Assembly (NCBI GenBank): GCA_034231615.1
Contig: CM067306.1
Location: forward strand, 64,507,790 to 64,571,789
Direction: 5' to 3'
Length of the DNA stretch: 64,000 nt
Source: Meghimatium bilineatum
Lineage: Eukaryota > Mollusca > Gastropoda > Stylommatophora > Philomycidae
Shown: piece after piece, positions 54,430 to 64,000 of the stretch
How positions within the stretch are numbered: the first letter of the stretch is position 1
How the letters are laid out: every line of letters begins with the position of its first letter
Notes under the pieces: model-generated
Databases searched by the model: none
Seen by the model: the letters and a program-made list of their open reading frames with translations, nothing else
Told to the model about the DNA's origin: nothing
Translations under genes and position numbers: made by a program

Positions 54430-55020
54430 TCGCACGACAAATGGTGTAAGAAAAATGCGAAAGCCCAATGCACACGTCAGGTGCTAGCTGACAAAACATG
54501 ATGCCGGATGTCACGTGACAGGACGGACATACGCGTTTGTCAAAATGGAGGGAGTTATACAGCGCGACCAGAGGACTAAAAATGTGGTTATTATGGAAGA
54601 TCTCAACATGGGTCATAGGGTCCCCACCAGGACCATGGACACGTCTGGAGAACGGGATGCAACTACTAGACCGATATTTTTATATGGCGTTGATTATCAT
54701 GTCTTTCCCCTGCTTATATTTCGTGTGTTGTGAATTATTTCCTCGTATGAGTGGTCCTGGGCTCAACCGAGTTGCGGCGGAAATGTTTTTCAGAGCGCAA
54801 CGGCTCCCGGGTCGACCTAGCCTTAATTGGGTACCAGATTAGTCCGGGAAGTGCAAACTGCGAGGGAGAGGCGATGGATATAATTTCTGTACAATTCTGT
54901 TGAGTGTCCCAAAATCAACTACACACATCCGAATTGGTTGTATATAGTTACTCTCTCACCACACAATAGACAAAGATATATTACACAAGATCATCTGGTG
55001 AAATGTTGCCTTTGCCTGGG
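54430..55020. other. GC-richer interval, no firm gene
   Basis: At 54545-54700 two overlapping frames (VVIMEDLNMGH; GPWTRLENGMQLLD) weakly recall a LINE endonuclease domain. I could not confirm its catalytic residues. Confidence 0.3.
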
Positions 55021-55024
55021 CAAT

Positions 55025-55090
55025 TCCACATGATGTAGTGTGGATAACAGAATGCCTTGTCATGATTTACAAATTTACTATGATATCTGC
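55025..55090 (-). mobile_element. RepC fragment
   Basis: ACAGAATGCCTTGTCATGAT TTAC and TATGATATCTGCGCCTTTTG match the middle of reverse RepC. Confidence 0.55.
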
Positions 55091-55365
55091 GCCTTTTGTA
55101 GTGTTGCCATTCTGTGCTCCCCGTTCGAACCACGTCAACACAAAGCAGATTATAGCGATGTCCTATTTTCGAAGTACCTGTACGGGTACCCTGAAGCTTA
55201 CGCAGCTAACGGTGTACATAATTCATGTCATCTATGTTTCCAACACCCAGTAATCTAGCCTTATCACTAGCTGATTCTATGCTCAAAACGTAATGTCAAT
55301 ACTTGGCTAAATCCAGACCGTCGTCAGTAAAGACCTGTGTTCAGAAAGTAAACATGAACTGAAAG

Positions 55366-55497
55366 CTGATTTTTGTTTATTACTACCGTGATTTCCATTG
55401 GTCGGGCTTGACTTTTTTGACATGAGATTCCAAGTATATAAATAGTTATCAGCGAAAATTACAACAATAATCAAAAACACGTAACGAATAAAGTTAT
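55366..55497. mobile_element. Hairpin MITE family B
   Basis: TTACTACCGTGATTTCCATT GG, GACATGAGATTCCAAGTATA TAAATAGTTATCAGCGAAAA TTACAACAATAATC follows the 24673-24840 copy. Its CCATTGG also recalls family A, so the two hairpin families may be related. Confidence 0.55.
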
Positions 55498-55499
55498 GT

Positions 55500-55980
55500 T
55501 TTGTTCAGGGGTCTGTATGGAGACCTGTCATGGCTAAAATCCACACAAAAATGTCCCGTTCGTTGTGCGTTTTTTTCTCTTCGTGAGATGGTAGAAAGAA
55601 TAAATGTAATTTCAGCTTCCTGCGGTGGGTTATGACTGAAGAATAATAATCATAGCTACATATATTTAATATCAACACGATTCTATCTATCGATACATAT
55701 GGGAGTAATATTATAGTGAAATGACTAAAGAAAGTTGCTTCACAGTCAGAGATCGATTCACGGTATTGTTGGAGCTACACTTCACCTGCAAATTATGTAT
55801 ACACTTTTATAAAAAATAGTAATTGAATCGTATGCCGTATAGCAAGTGGTTCTCAGCTTGGGTGAAATGGCATCTCCTTTCTTCCCCCCCCCCCCCACCA
55901 GGGCGGCTTGAAGAGGACTGGGGAAAATGATTTTGAGGTTGGAGTGTCACAAACTTGTAAATCTATAATATTTGCAAAGA
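55500..55980. other. No gene seen
   Basis: AAGTGGTTCTCAGCTTGGGT at 55844 looks like a hAT MITE end, followed by a C run at 55886. No other feature. Confidence 0.35.
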
Positions 55981-55984
55981 CTGC

Positions 55985-56585
55985 AGTAAAACCGAAATCC
56001 AACATACGAAACTTGGAGCAGAGTAGTGAAGTTTCGCTAATCAATTGAAACGCACATAAAATCTATTGTCTATCCCAAGGTGGATGGTGGTCAGAATATC
56101 CACACTTGCCGTTAAGTGTAGGGGTGGGGTGGATGGGAGCTTTAGCTGTCTATTCAAGGCCAGATGTATCGACTTGGCTGCGTTGAATCCGTATTTGCTC
56201 AGGATCGTCCTGCTGTTATCTATTCATCTTTTTCTGTCATCCTCTGGCCTTGTATCCAGATCTTCTTATGTTATATGATCTTGTTGGCAGTTGGTTATGG
56301 TTCATTATCATAAGGTGTCCTAACCATTTTATTTCTTGCTTCTGTTCCTAGTCTTATACATTTTTCTCTCCTAATTTCCCCATTTCTGCCAAGGTTTCTC
56401 ACTCTTGCAGCGTTTCTCAGTCATTTCATCTCGCATCTAAGCTTTCTCTGTTGTGCTGCTGTCGGCACCCATGTCTGGCATTCATAGCAGAGTGTTGGCA
56501 TAAAAATACTATTTAAACACATAATAATCGCACAAATCGACGCTTCGACCAAAATGTCATCAAGAATACATTCACAAAAAAAAAA
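55985..56585. mobile_element. Foldback/retroelement-end unit split by a LINE
   Basis: Left half 55985-56055 (CGAAACTTGGAGCAGAGTAG, GTTTCGCTAATCAATTGAAA C) and right half 56514-56585 (CCAAAATGTCATCAAGAATA CATTCAC) align in order with 40905-41010. The 460 bp between are LINE sequence. Confidence 0.5.
56056..56513 (-). mobile_element. LINE C-terminal fragment inserted in foldback unit
   Basis: Minus-strand PTLCYECQTWVPTAAQQRKL RCEMK, then blocks NLGRNGEIRREKCIRLGT and NKMVRT in shifting frames. CACATAA flanks it at about 56052 and 56518, a plausible 7-bp target duplication. Its LINE 3' end is on the low-coordinate side and it is 5'-truncated at 56513. Confidence 0.65.
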
Positions 56586-56589
56586 AAAA

Positions 56590-57130
56590 CGAGGAATAAG
56601 AACGGCACAAATGACGTACATATGACATAGATAAATATAGATATAACTTGGAAACATCCCGGTTTTAGTGATTGCAAATATTCATGACCAAGTTCCAAGT
56701 TCTGCCTGACAGACACGTACAGGTTGGCCATGGAAAGATAACTATTTGAGTGATAATACCCACAAAACTTAAACACGTTTAATTGGTAAAGTATATGCCA
56801 ACGGTTTTTATTGTACATGTACGAGTACGGCAGAATAGTTGTGCCAAAAGTGGGCAACAGATTTTCGTATTCGGTTTTCGCAGATATTTTCTGCGAAAAA
56901 ATTATCATGGTTTTCGTCGGGTGCCTATGATCTCGTAGGATTTTTAGCTGTCCCTAGTGATAAATACTAAGAAGGGAAGTGACCCCCAGACGGTACTGTG
57001 ATACCCAAGGTCCTTATGGAGGGTGGATTCCCATCCAAACAAATAAAATCTCCCATCCTGGCCGTCTTTCATGCACCACGAAGTCTTTAGAAATATTAAT
57101 GCAATGGTCAATGTTCATTTATTTACATTA
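56590..57130. other. No gene seen
   Basis: AT-rich, an A run at 56577, no domain in either strand. Confidence 0.3.
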
Positions 57131-57134
57131 GTCT

Positions 57135-58125
57135 TGTATATTTATTCTCTAATTTCTGTTTGTATTTTCTATTAAACACTATATTTATTCTCTAATTTCT
57201 TGTATTTTCTATTAAACACTATATTTATTCTCTAATTTCTTGTATTTTCTATTAAACACTATATTTATTCTCTAATTTCTGTTTGTATTTTCTATTAAAC
57301 ACTATATTTATTCTCTAATTTCTTGTATTTTCTATTAAACACTATATTTATTCTCTAATTTCTTGTATTTTCTATTAAACACTATATTTATTCTCTAATT
57401 TCTTGTATTTTCTATTAAACACTATATTTATTCTCTAATTTCTGATTGTATTTTCTATTAAACACTATATTTATTCTCTAATTTCTGATTGTATTTTCTA
57501 TTAAACACTATATTTATTCTCTAATTTCTGATTGTATTTTCTATTAAACACTATATTTATTCTCTAATTTCTGATTGTATTTTCTATTAAACACTATATT
57601 TATTCTCTAATTTCTGATTGTATTTTCTATTAAACACTATATTTATTCTCTAATTTCTGATTGTATTTTCTATTAAACACTATATTTATTCTCTAATTTC
57701 TGATTGTATTTTCTATTAAACACTATATTTATTCTCTAATTTCTGATTGTATTTTCTATTAAACACTATATTTATTCTCTAATTTCTGATTGTATTTTCT
57801 ATTAAACACTATATTTATTCTCTAATTTCTGATTGTATTTTCTATTAAACACTATATTTATTCTCTAATTTCTGATTGTATTTTCTATTAAACACTATAT
57901 TTATTCTCTAATTTCTGATTGTATTTTCTATTAAACACTATATTTATTCTCTAATTTCTGATTGTATTTTCTATTAAACACTATATTTATTCTCTAATTT
58001 CTGATTGTATTTTCTATTAAACACTATATTTATTCTCTAATTTCTGATTGTATTTTCTATTAAACACTATATTTATTCTCTAATTTCTTGTATTTTCTAT
58101 TAAACACTATATTTATTCTCTAAAA
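57135..58125. repeat. 40/43-bp AT-rich minisatellite, about 23 copies
   Basis: Core TATTTTCTATTAAACACTAT ATTTATTCTCTAATTTCT with three linkers: GTTTG, TG and GATTG. TG and GTTTG units occupy the left 300 bp; then about 15 uniform GATTG units; one TG unit closes the array. Units within blocks are nearly identical. Confidence 0.98.
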
Positions 58126-58277
58126 AATGTATGTATTATGCAGTGTCTAGAACGAATTAATTAGATTTGCATTGATTCACATGCAAGTAATTCACTCGAT
58201 TCGTCGGTTTCAGATTTCGCCGATTGTCCTCGGACAGACTACCGACGAAAATCTCGGTTTCACTGTATATGACTTCA

Positions 58278-58597
58278 TTTGAAGTGTTGAGTTGTGTAAG
58301 TACACTTTGAAGTGTTGAGTTGTGTAAGTACACTTTGAAGTGTTGAGTTGTGTAAGTACACTTTGAAGTGTTGAATTTTGTGTAAGTACACTTTGAAGTG
58401 TTGAGTTGTGTAAGTACACTTTGAAGAGTTGAATTTTGTGTAAGTACACTTTGAAGTGTTGAGTTGTGTAAGTACACTTTGAAGTGTTGAGTTGTGTAAG
58501 TACACTTTGAAGTGTTGAGTTGTGTAAGTACACTTTGAAGTGTTGAGTTGTGTAAGTACACTTTGAAGTGTTGAGTTGTGTAAGTACACTTTGAATC
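58278..58597. repeat. 28-bp minisatellite, about 12 copies
   Basis: Unit AAGTGTTGAGTTGTGTAAGT ACACTTTG. Two units carry an extra TTT (GAATTTTGTG). Confidence 0.97.
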
Positions 58598-58734
58598 GTA
58601 ACATCAGCTACTTGTACATTGTACTACTAACCCATACTTTCTCACGGCAAATAGAAAGAGAGCGTGCATGTTGTGTGTGTATCGTTGGAGTCACGAGCGT
58701 TTACGAGAAAATTTCCCAAGATTACTTCAACAAT

Positions 58735-58870
58735 TGGGGGGGGGGGGGGTTCTGGTAAACCTGGACAGTTGTTGACCAGCATGATGGGAGAGGAGGATGT
58801 TGTTAGACAAACGTTGACAAAAAAAATTCTGATTTGTTTGACTTTTTTTAAACAAAAACAAATGGTAGCA
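58735..58870. repeat. RepD element, reverse
   Basis: G run of about 14 followed by CTGGACAGTTGTTGACCAGC and GACAAACGTTGACAAAAAAA. The reverse of the C-run plus GTCAAC layout of the other copies. Confidence 0.45.
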
Positions 58871-58878
58871 CATACTCT

Positions 58879-59055
58879 TTAGGATGTAGCCATCAAACCA
58901 GCATTTTTAGATGTAGTGATTTTCTACGCAGTGTTTACGCTCAGTAGTTTCAGTTTGCTAGTGCTTTCTGAACGGTCTGGGTGCAATTACCTGCGACGAG
59001 ATTCAAACACGATACCTTGGCCGTCACGGACGCGCGTTCTGTACGACGCCGAAAC
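58879..59055 (-). mobile_element. SINE-A copy
   Basis: Tail AGGATGTAGCCATCAAACCA GC, body GCTCAGTAGTTTCAGTTTGC, GGTCTGGGTGCAATTACCTG, B-box GATTCAAACAC reversed, then the tRNA head GTCACGGACGCG. Confidence 0.7.
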
Positions 59056-59139
59056 AGAGTCAGACAATATCAATTATTTCATACACCACTTGAATTATTT
59101 CATACACCAATTGATTTATACCAAGTTTGATTTACGTTA

Positions 59140-59635
59140 AACTAGAAATATTTGAGACCACGGTATCTAGATCAGCCCCGGCAAAGTTAATGGATTGCTT
59201 CTGACAAAATGTTCCTTCGTCCATCACATGATGATGATGACCAATTTTTACATCCACTATTGAAAATTCAGTTAGAATTATGACCATGCATAATAGTTCG
59301 TAGATGGCTAATGAGCACTATTTGAGCTGTAAATGTCATTGGACAGTTCGGACACGGAATAACCACTGTAGGCAGATTTGGTCTATCCGTGACTTTCTAG
59401 CTACTCTCCGTTGTTGGGCTGCAGCTCCTCTTTTCACAAGTTGATACGCTCTTTTTGACTGTAGAGCGCCATGTAGATCTATTTTGTCAATCTAAATGAC
59501 ATTTTGGAATGTGAATGACATGGTATACAATAATGACATGATTTGATGTAAAACAATAGGAGGCGATTGATTCATAGATCTGATGACGTGATTAGATATA
59601 AAACCAACGTGTGGAGACTAATGGCACCATATGGT
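59140..59635. other. No gene seen; TGA tail at 59228
   Basis: CACATGATGATGATGACC at 59226 resembles the LINE TGA tails at 20905 and 49027 but little precedes it that I can match. Confidence 0.35.
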
Positions 59636-59639
59636 GATG

Positions 59640-60735
59640 AGAATAGATGTCAAAAGCTCTGAATATGATCGGAGCATATTTTTGTAACAAAGGACAAAAA
59701 AAAGATCAAATATTCATGGTAGATACGGTTTTTTTCCCAGCTGTTTCCAGTAACAACGGGAGTAAAACACGGATGTGTTTTGTCCCAATACTATTTTGCT
59801 TTGTGAATGACTGGGTGATGAAATGCACAAACCAAAAACAGCTAGGGATCAAATGGGTAAACAACAAGACCGTGGAAGATATAACCTTCGCAGATGATAT
59901 TGCTCTCCTGAGTTCAACACACCAAGATCTCCAAGAAACAACAGAAAGACTCAAATTTTTCTCGCAACAGATAGGCCTTCAGATAAACACACATAAAACG
60001 AAAATCATGAACTTTACCGGCATGAGAGAATCAATTAAACTAGATGATAATATACTAGACAACGTTTCAAATTTCGTAAATTTGGGAAGCAAGATAACAG
60101 CTGACGGGGATACCAACTCAGAAATGACGACTCGAATCGCTCTCGCCTCCAACGCCTTTAACAAACTATCAAACATCTGGAGATCGAAAGTAAACACATC
60201 AAACTGCGACTATTCAATGCAAGTGTGATTCCATCATTGACATATTGATGTGAAAGTTGGAAATCTATCGCAATAATGGATAAGAAATTAGTTTCCTTCA
60301 AAAATAGATGCCTCGGAAAAATCACAAATACCAATTGGAAAGATTTCAAATCAAACGACATACAAAGAGAGGAGACAAAACAAGAATACGCGACGAACAT
60401 CATCAGAAAACGTCGCTGGGCATACATCCGGCCACGTACTTAGAATGAAGGAAGATAGAATTATACGACAAGTCTTCATATGGACACCACATGGGAAAAG
60501 AAAACAGGGAAGAACAAAAACAACGCTCAAAAGAACATTTATGAATGAATTAAAATTAACAGGCATAAATGCACAAGACCTGCAATCCTTGGCAAATACC
60601 CGACTGGCATGGAGAACTATGACATCCGCCCTATGTGCCAAACTTGGCAAAAGAGGAACTGAATGACTCAGATACGGTGGACCGATCCTGGTAAAGCACC
60701 AGAATTTTCCCAGCCCAACAACAACAACAAAAATA
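59640..60735 (+). mobile_element. LINE, RT palm to 3' end, with CAA tail
   Basis: Open frame of about 190 codons: VPILFCFVNDWVMKC, NKTVEDITFADDIALLSSTH with catalytic FADD at 59886-59897, QDLQETTERLKFFSQQIGLQ, INTHKTKIMNF, NVSNFVNLGSKITADGDTNS. After a frame break come CLGKITNTNW and finally MKEDRIIRQVFIWTPHGKRK, QGRTKTTLKRTFMNELKLTG, WRTMTSALCAKLGKRGTE, stop at 60664-60666. The tail is (CAA)n at 60717-60730. The palm is intact but fingers and endonuclease are missing. Confidence 0.85.
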
Positions 60736-60806
60736 AATAAGATTTCACTCCCGATAACGACTAGTACATTTCAAGCCGAAAGTCAGGACGTCTTCATCAG
60801 ATCGGG

Positions 60807-60895
60807 CAGAGGAACAAAAGATCACATTCTTAACATGAGACTAATCATAGAAACGTGTAGGGAATTCTCAACTGACCTGCACGTGATTCGTAGAT
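60807..60895 (+). mobile_element. Short LINE family Z fragment
   Basis: Encodes FRSGRGTKDHILNMRLIIET CREFSTDLHV, matching the RT finger segment on the opposite strand at about 62200-62310. Only about 88 bp; not at the 3' end, so it is not a normal truncated insertion. Confidence 0.65.
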
Positions 60896-60947
60896 TAGAA
60901 AAGCGTCCAACTGCGTCAACCACCAGAAACTATTAGAAATAAATCTC

Positions 60948-61180
60948 CCTAGCGTAGTGTTCGTCTTGTGTTCAAGAGGTCATGAGTTCAAATCCGGCTC
61001 GTGTCGTCTTGTTTACAAGGTGGATTTTTCGGAGATCCTTGTGGATTATCACTTGAGGCTACGGAGTTACGTGCTATGATGCGTGGTGTTCTCAGCAGAC
61101 GGCGTGCCGATTCGTTGAGAGTGACATATGGGAAACCGAGTAGTGACGTCAAATCTTCTACGACTTTTGAACTTTTTGAA
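60948..61180 (+). mobile_element. SINE-B copy
   Basis: CTAGCGTAGTGTTCGTCTTG, TGTTCAAGAGGTCATGAGTT CAAATCC (B-box GAGTTCAAATCC), GTCGTCTTGTTTACAAGGTG, GGAGTTACGTGCTATGATG, GCAGACGGCGTGCCGATTCG. The A-box side lost about 8 bp relative to 51060-51312. Confidence 0.75.
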
Positions 61181-61204
61181 CAGCATGGGTTTCCATTGAT
61201 TCAT

Positions 61205-62520
61205 CTAATAGAAGAACTTTGTGTCATGTGACGTATTCCTTCCAGAACGTTGATGCGTGACCCAATGAACTCTCTGAACCTCTCTCTGTCTTGGGCGATG
61301 TGGCTTGCATAAACAGTTATGTCTCTTTATATGACCAAACAGGCGTAGTTTTCTTTTTGTTATTGTGTTTAGTAACCAACACTCTGGAATATTCAGTGTG
61401 TTTATAATATCTGAGTTTCTGATTTTATCCTTCCATGATATTCTAAGCATCTTCCTGTAGCATTTCAGCTCGAAGGCGTTGATCCTCTTTGCCGCTGTTT
61501 TACTTAGAGTCCATGTTTCACAGCCGTATGTTGCAACCGGAAAAATAAAAGTTCGTAACAGCACTTTCGTTTCTATTTTGTTGTTTTTCCATATGTTTTT
61601 CAGCCGTGTTATTTTGCAATATGCCATTGCCAATCTCTTCCTTATTTCTGCCATGCAGTCTCCTGCACCGTTGATGTTTGCTCCTAAGTATTCAAATTTA
61701 TCCACACATTCTATCTCGGTATTGTCTATTCTGATTTTTGGTTGTTGTGTTGTTATATCTGTTGACATGATTTTTGTTTTCTGCGTGTTTAAATACAAAT
61801 TTTGTGCTTCGCTATATTTCTTTGTGTTCTTGATTAGTTGTTCCAATCCCTTTATATCGTTTGAAAGAAGTACTGTGTCGTCTGCGTAGCGTAGTTCCGG
61901 GATTAGGAATCCACCTATGTTTAAAGCGTGGTAGTCAGTGTTGTGTATGTCTTCTCTCACGTTCCTCATTATACTTTCAGCGTAGATGTTGAACAGGTAT
62001 GGGGAGAGTGTGCACCCTTGCCTTACTGCACTCTGTACCTCAAACCACTCTGAGAGATCGTCCTCTAACTTCACTGCAGCCTTTTGATCTTGGTAAAGTT
62101 CCTCTATTAGATGAATCAGATGTCTTGATGTTATGCTGTTCATTATCTCCCATAGTTGCTGGTGTTGGACGCAGTCGAACGCTTTTGAGTAATCTATGAA
62201 ACAGATGTGCAGGTCAGTTGAAAATTCCCTACACTTTTATATGATCAATCTCATGTTAAGAATGTGATCTCTTGTTCCTCTGCCCGATCTGAAACCAGCC
62301 TGTGTTTCGTTTATCTCCATCTCTAATTTCTGTTTGATTCTTTGCATTATGATGTTTAACATTATTTTACTTGCTTGACTTATAAGGGCTATAGTTCGGT
62401 AGTTAGAGCAAATCTGAAGGTCGCCTTTTTTGGGAGGGGTATATATAATGATTTTTTCCATTCATCCGGCCATGTACCGCTTTCCCATATTTTGCAGCAG
62501 AGTTTGTGGTAGAAGTTTGT
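61205..62520 (-). mobile_element. LINE family Z, long copy (RT to C-terminus)
   Basis: From 62520 down: YTPPKKGDLQICSNYRTIAL, SQASKIMLNIIMQRIKQKLE, ETQAGFRSGRGTRDHILNMR, CFIDYSKAFDCVQHQQLWEI, RQGCTLSPYLFNIYAESIMR, PELRYADDTVLLSNDIKGLE (catalytic YADD at 61877-61888), YLGANINGAGDCMAEIRKRL, YGCETWTLSKTAAKRINAFE, RKLRLFGHIKRHNCL. FIDYSKAFD and YADD are intact and 312 codons are open. A deletion of about 90 bp removes the QIMEGRVPGK..RRRW segment before the end. The endonuclease is missing. Confidence 0.9.
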
Positions 62521-63440
62521 ACAGTTTGAAGAACTTTACCAAGATCAAAAGGCTGCAGTGAAGTTAGAGGGTGATCTCTCAGAGTGGTATACACTCTACC
62601 CATACCTGTTCAACATGTACGCGGAAAGCATGAGGAATGTGAGAAAAGACATACACAACGCTGACCATCACGCTTTAAACATAGGTGGATTCGAAATCCC
62701 TGAACTACGCTACACAGACGATATAATGGGATTTGAACAACTAATCAAGAACACAAAGAAATACAGCGAATCACAAAACTTGTATTTAAACACACACAAA
62801 AACAAAAAGCTGTCAACAGATATAACAACACAACAACTAAAAATCAGAATAGACAATACCGAGATAGAATGTGTGGATACATTTGAATACTTAGGCGCAA
62901 ACAACAACGGTGCAGGAGACTGCATGGTAGACATAAGGAAGAGATTGGCAATGGCATATTGTAAAATAACACGGTTGAAAAACATATGGAAAAACAACAA
63001 AATAGAAACGAAATTGTTTTTATTTTTCCGGTTGCAACATAAAGCTGTGAAACATGGACACTAACTAAGTCAGTGGCAAAGAAGATCAACGCCTTCGATA
63101 TGAAATGCTACAGAAAGATACTTAGAATATCATGGAAGGAAAAAAAAGAGAAACTCAGATATTATAAACACATTGAAGATTTCAGAGTGTTGGTTACTAA
63201 ACACAATAACAAAAAGAAAACTACGCCTGTTTGGTCATATAAAGAGACACAACTGTTTAGAAAGACAAATAATGGAGGGAAGAGTACCTGGGAAAGGAGA
63301 CGAAGAAGACGATGGACTGACGACATTATAGATAACATGAATACGTCGTTGAAAAATGCAAGTCGTATCGCCCAAGACAGAGAGAGGTTCAGAGAGTTCA
63401 TTGGGAAGACAACGTTCTGGAAGGAATACGTCACATGACA
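62521..63440 (+). mobile_element. LINE family Z, second copy in opposite orientation
   Basis: Starts EELYQDQKAAVKLEGDLSEW directly beside the 5' end of the minus-strand copy, giving a head-to-head pair. ELRYTDD replaces the YADD box and several residues following it are deleted, so it cannot be active. Later blocks LAMAYCKITRLKNIWKNNKI and FGHIKRHNCLERQIMEG are kept. It ends REFIGKTTFWKEYVT at 63438. Confidence 0.88.
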
Positions 63441-63479
63441 TATATAAAGAAAACTAAACGCGATCATCATGCAATGTCA

Positions 63480-63830
63480 ACTTTTTTCTTCGGCTACTTG
63501 TGAACCCCTCCCCCCCTTTACACGTTTGACAAAAAAATCAAACACTCCCCCCCCCCTGCTTAATTATGTCCCCAAAAAATTAATCCCCCTCCCCCATCTT
63601 CTTTAGAAAAAAATAATCCTGAAAAAGTGCGCAAAAATTAATATTTCTAATCACATTTGCAGAAACTAAAAAAAAAAATAATTGTAAAAATTTCATTGGC
63701 ATATAAATACCGTTTTTATGGACGCCATCTTCTGACAACTTCTCTTGTCAACAAATGTCAAACGTTTCCAGACATCGCCCACCCCCAATTGTTGACATGT
63801 TTTATGTACGGCCCCTAACTCAGGAGAACA
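63480..63830. repeat. RepD poly-C-rich element
   Basis: ACGTTTGACAAAAAAATCAA, C runs at 63508 and 63547, then GTCAACAAATGTCAAACGTT and CCCCCAATTGTTGACATGTT. The TTTGAC/GTCAAA inverted motifs near both ends suggest a foldback DNA element. Confidence 0.5.
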
Positions 63831-64000
63831 TAATCCAAACACCGCACGAGTTAATGCCATAAACCAGGAGTTGTGTCCCTCTACATCGTGACAGCGAATA
63901 TATCTATATTATATAATGTCGCTGTAACAACACAATTTTCATAAACAGAGATCTTATCCGAATTGCAAAATCACGCATGTAGACAATGTGCGTGTGTGGT

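Noticed and set aside
54545-54700. Possible LINE endonuclease domain
   Set aside because: Similarity (VVIMEDLNMGH, GPWTRLENGMQLLD) is split over two frames and the catalytic Asn/Asp/His set is not visible; left as an unassigned interval.
61205-62143. 312-codon minus-strand frame considered as a host gene
   Set aside because: It is reverse transcriptase of a LINE (FIDYSKAFD, YADDTVLL) with further copies in the window.

Overview
This is a window of animal nuclear DNA, AT-rich, intron-bearing and dense in repeats. I see no bacterial operons, viral genes, rRNA, CRISPR arrays or free-standing tRNA genes. The mixture of jockey-like and RTE-like LINE tails, tRNA-derived SINEs, hairpin MITEs and very abundant minisatellites suggests an invertebrate. 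A gastropod mollusc is my guess, at low confidence.

The one clear host gene runs on the minus strand from about 23.9 kb to 0.8 kb and continues off the left edge. Seven exons with consistent phases (23671-23928, 13247-13306, 10042-10156, 7960-8283, 4132-4245, 3590-3653, 808-944) encode about 357 residues of a La-related RNA-binding protein. Two consecutive exons each carry a PAM2-like motif (the poly(A)-binding-protein ligand, NLNPxAxxF). A Gln-rich exon and an acidic exon follow, then a La motif split over the last two exons. Introns are 0.5-10 kb and filled with repeats. A second, weak host-gene candidate is a possible first coding exon at 40663-40715 on the plus strand.

The rest is repetitive. 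About 25 fragments of non-LTR retrotransposons, nearly all 5'-truncated 3' ends, lie on both strands. The densest cluster is 59.6-63.4 kb, where two copies of one family lie head to head. There are three tRNA-derived SINE-like families (A, B, C), a ~270-bp dispersed element with a GAA-rich tail (RepC), a hairpin MITE family built around inverted CCAAT motifs, a second hairpin family, pogo/Tigger-like and hAT-like MITEs, a Merlin-type transposase remnant at the left edge, a 60-bp perfect foldback element at 12.6-12.9 kb and a family rich in poly-C tracts. Several nestings are readable, including RepC inside a pogo-like MITE with an exact 7-bp target duplication.

About 30 tandem arrays (units 4-68 bp) occupy by hand estimate roughly 11 kb, one sixth of the window. 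The largest are at 4.4-5.6, 14.1-14.7, 37.2-37.7, 38.4-39.4, 46.2-47.3 and 57.1-58.1 kb. Long open frames over these arrays come from the repeat periods and are not annotated as genes. All calls come from reading the sequence; no database search was possible.
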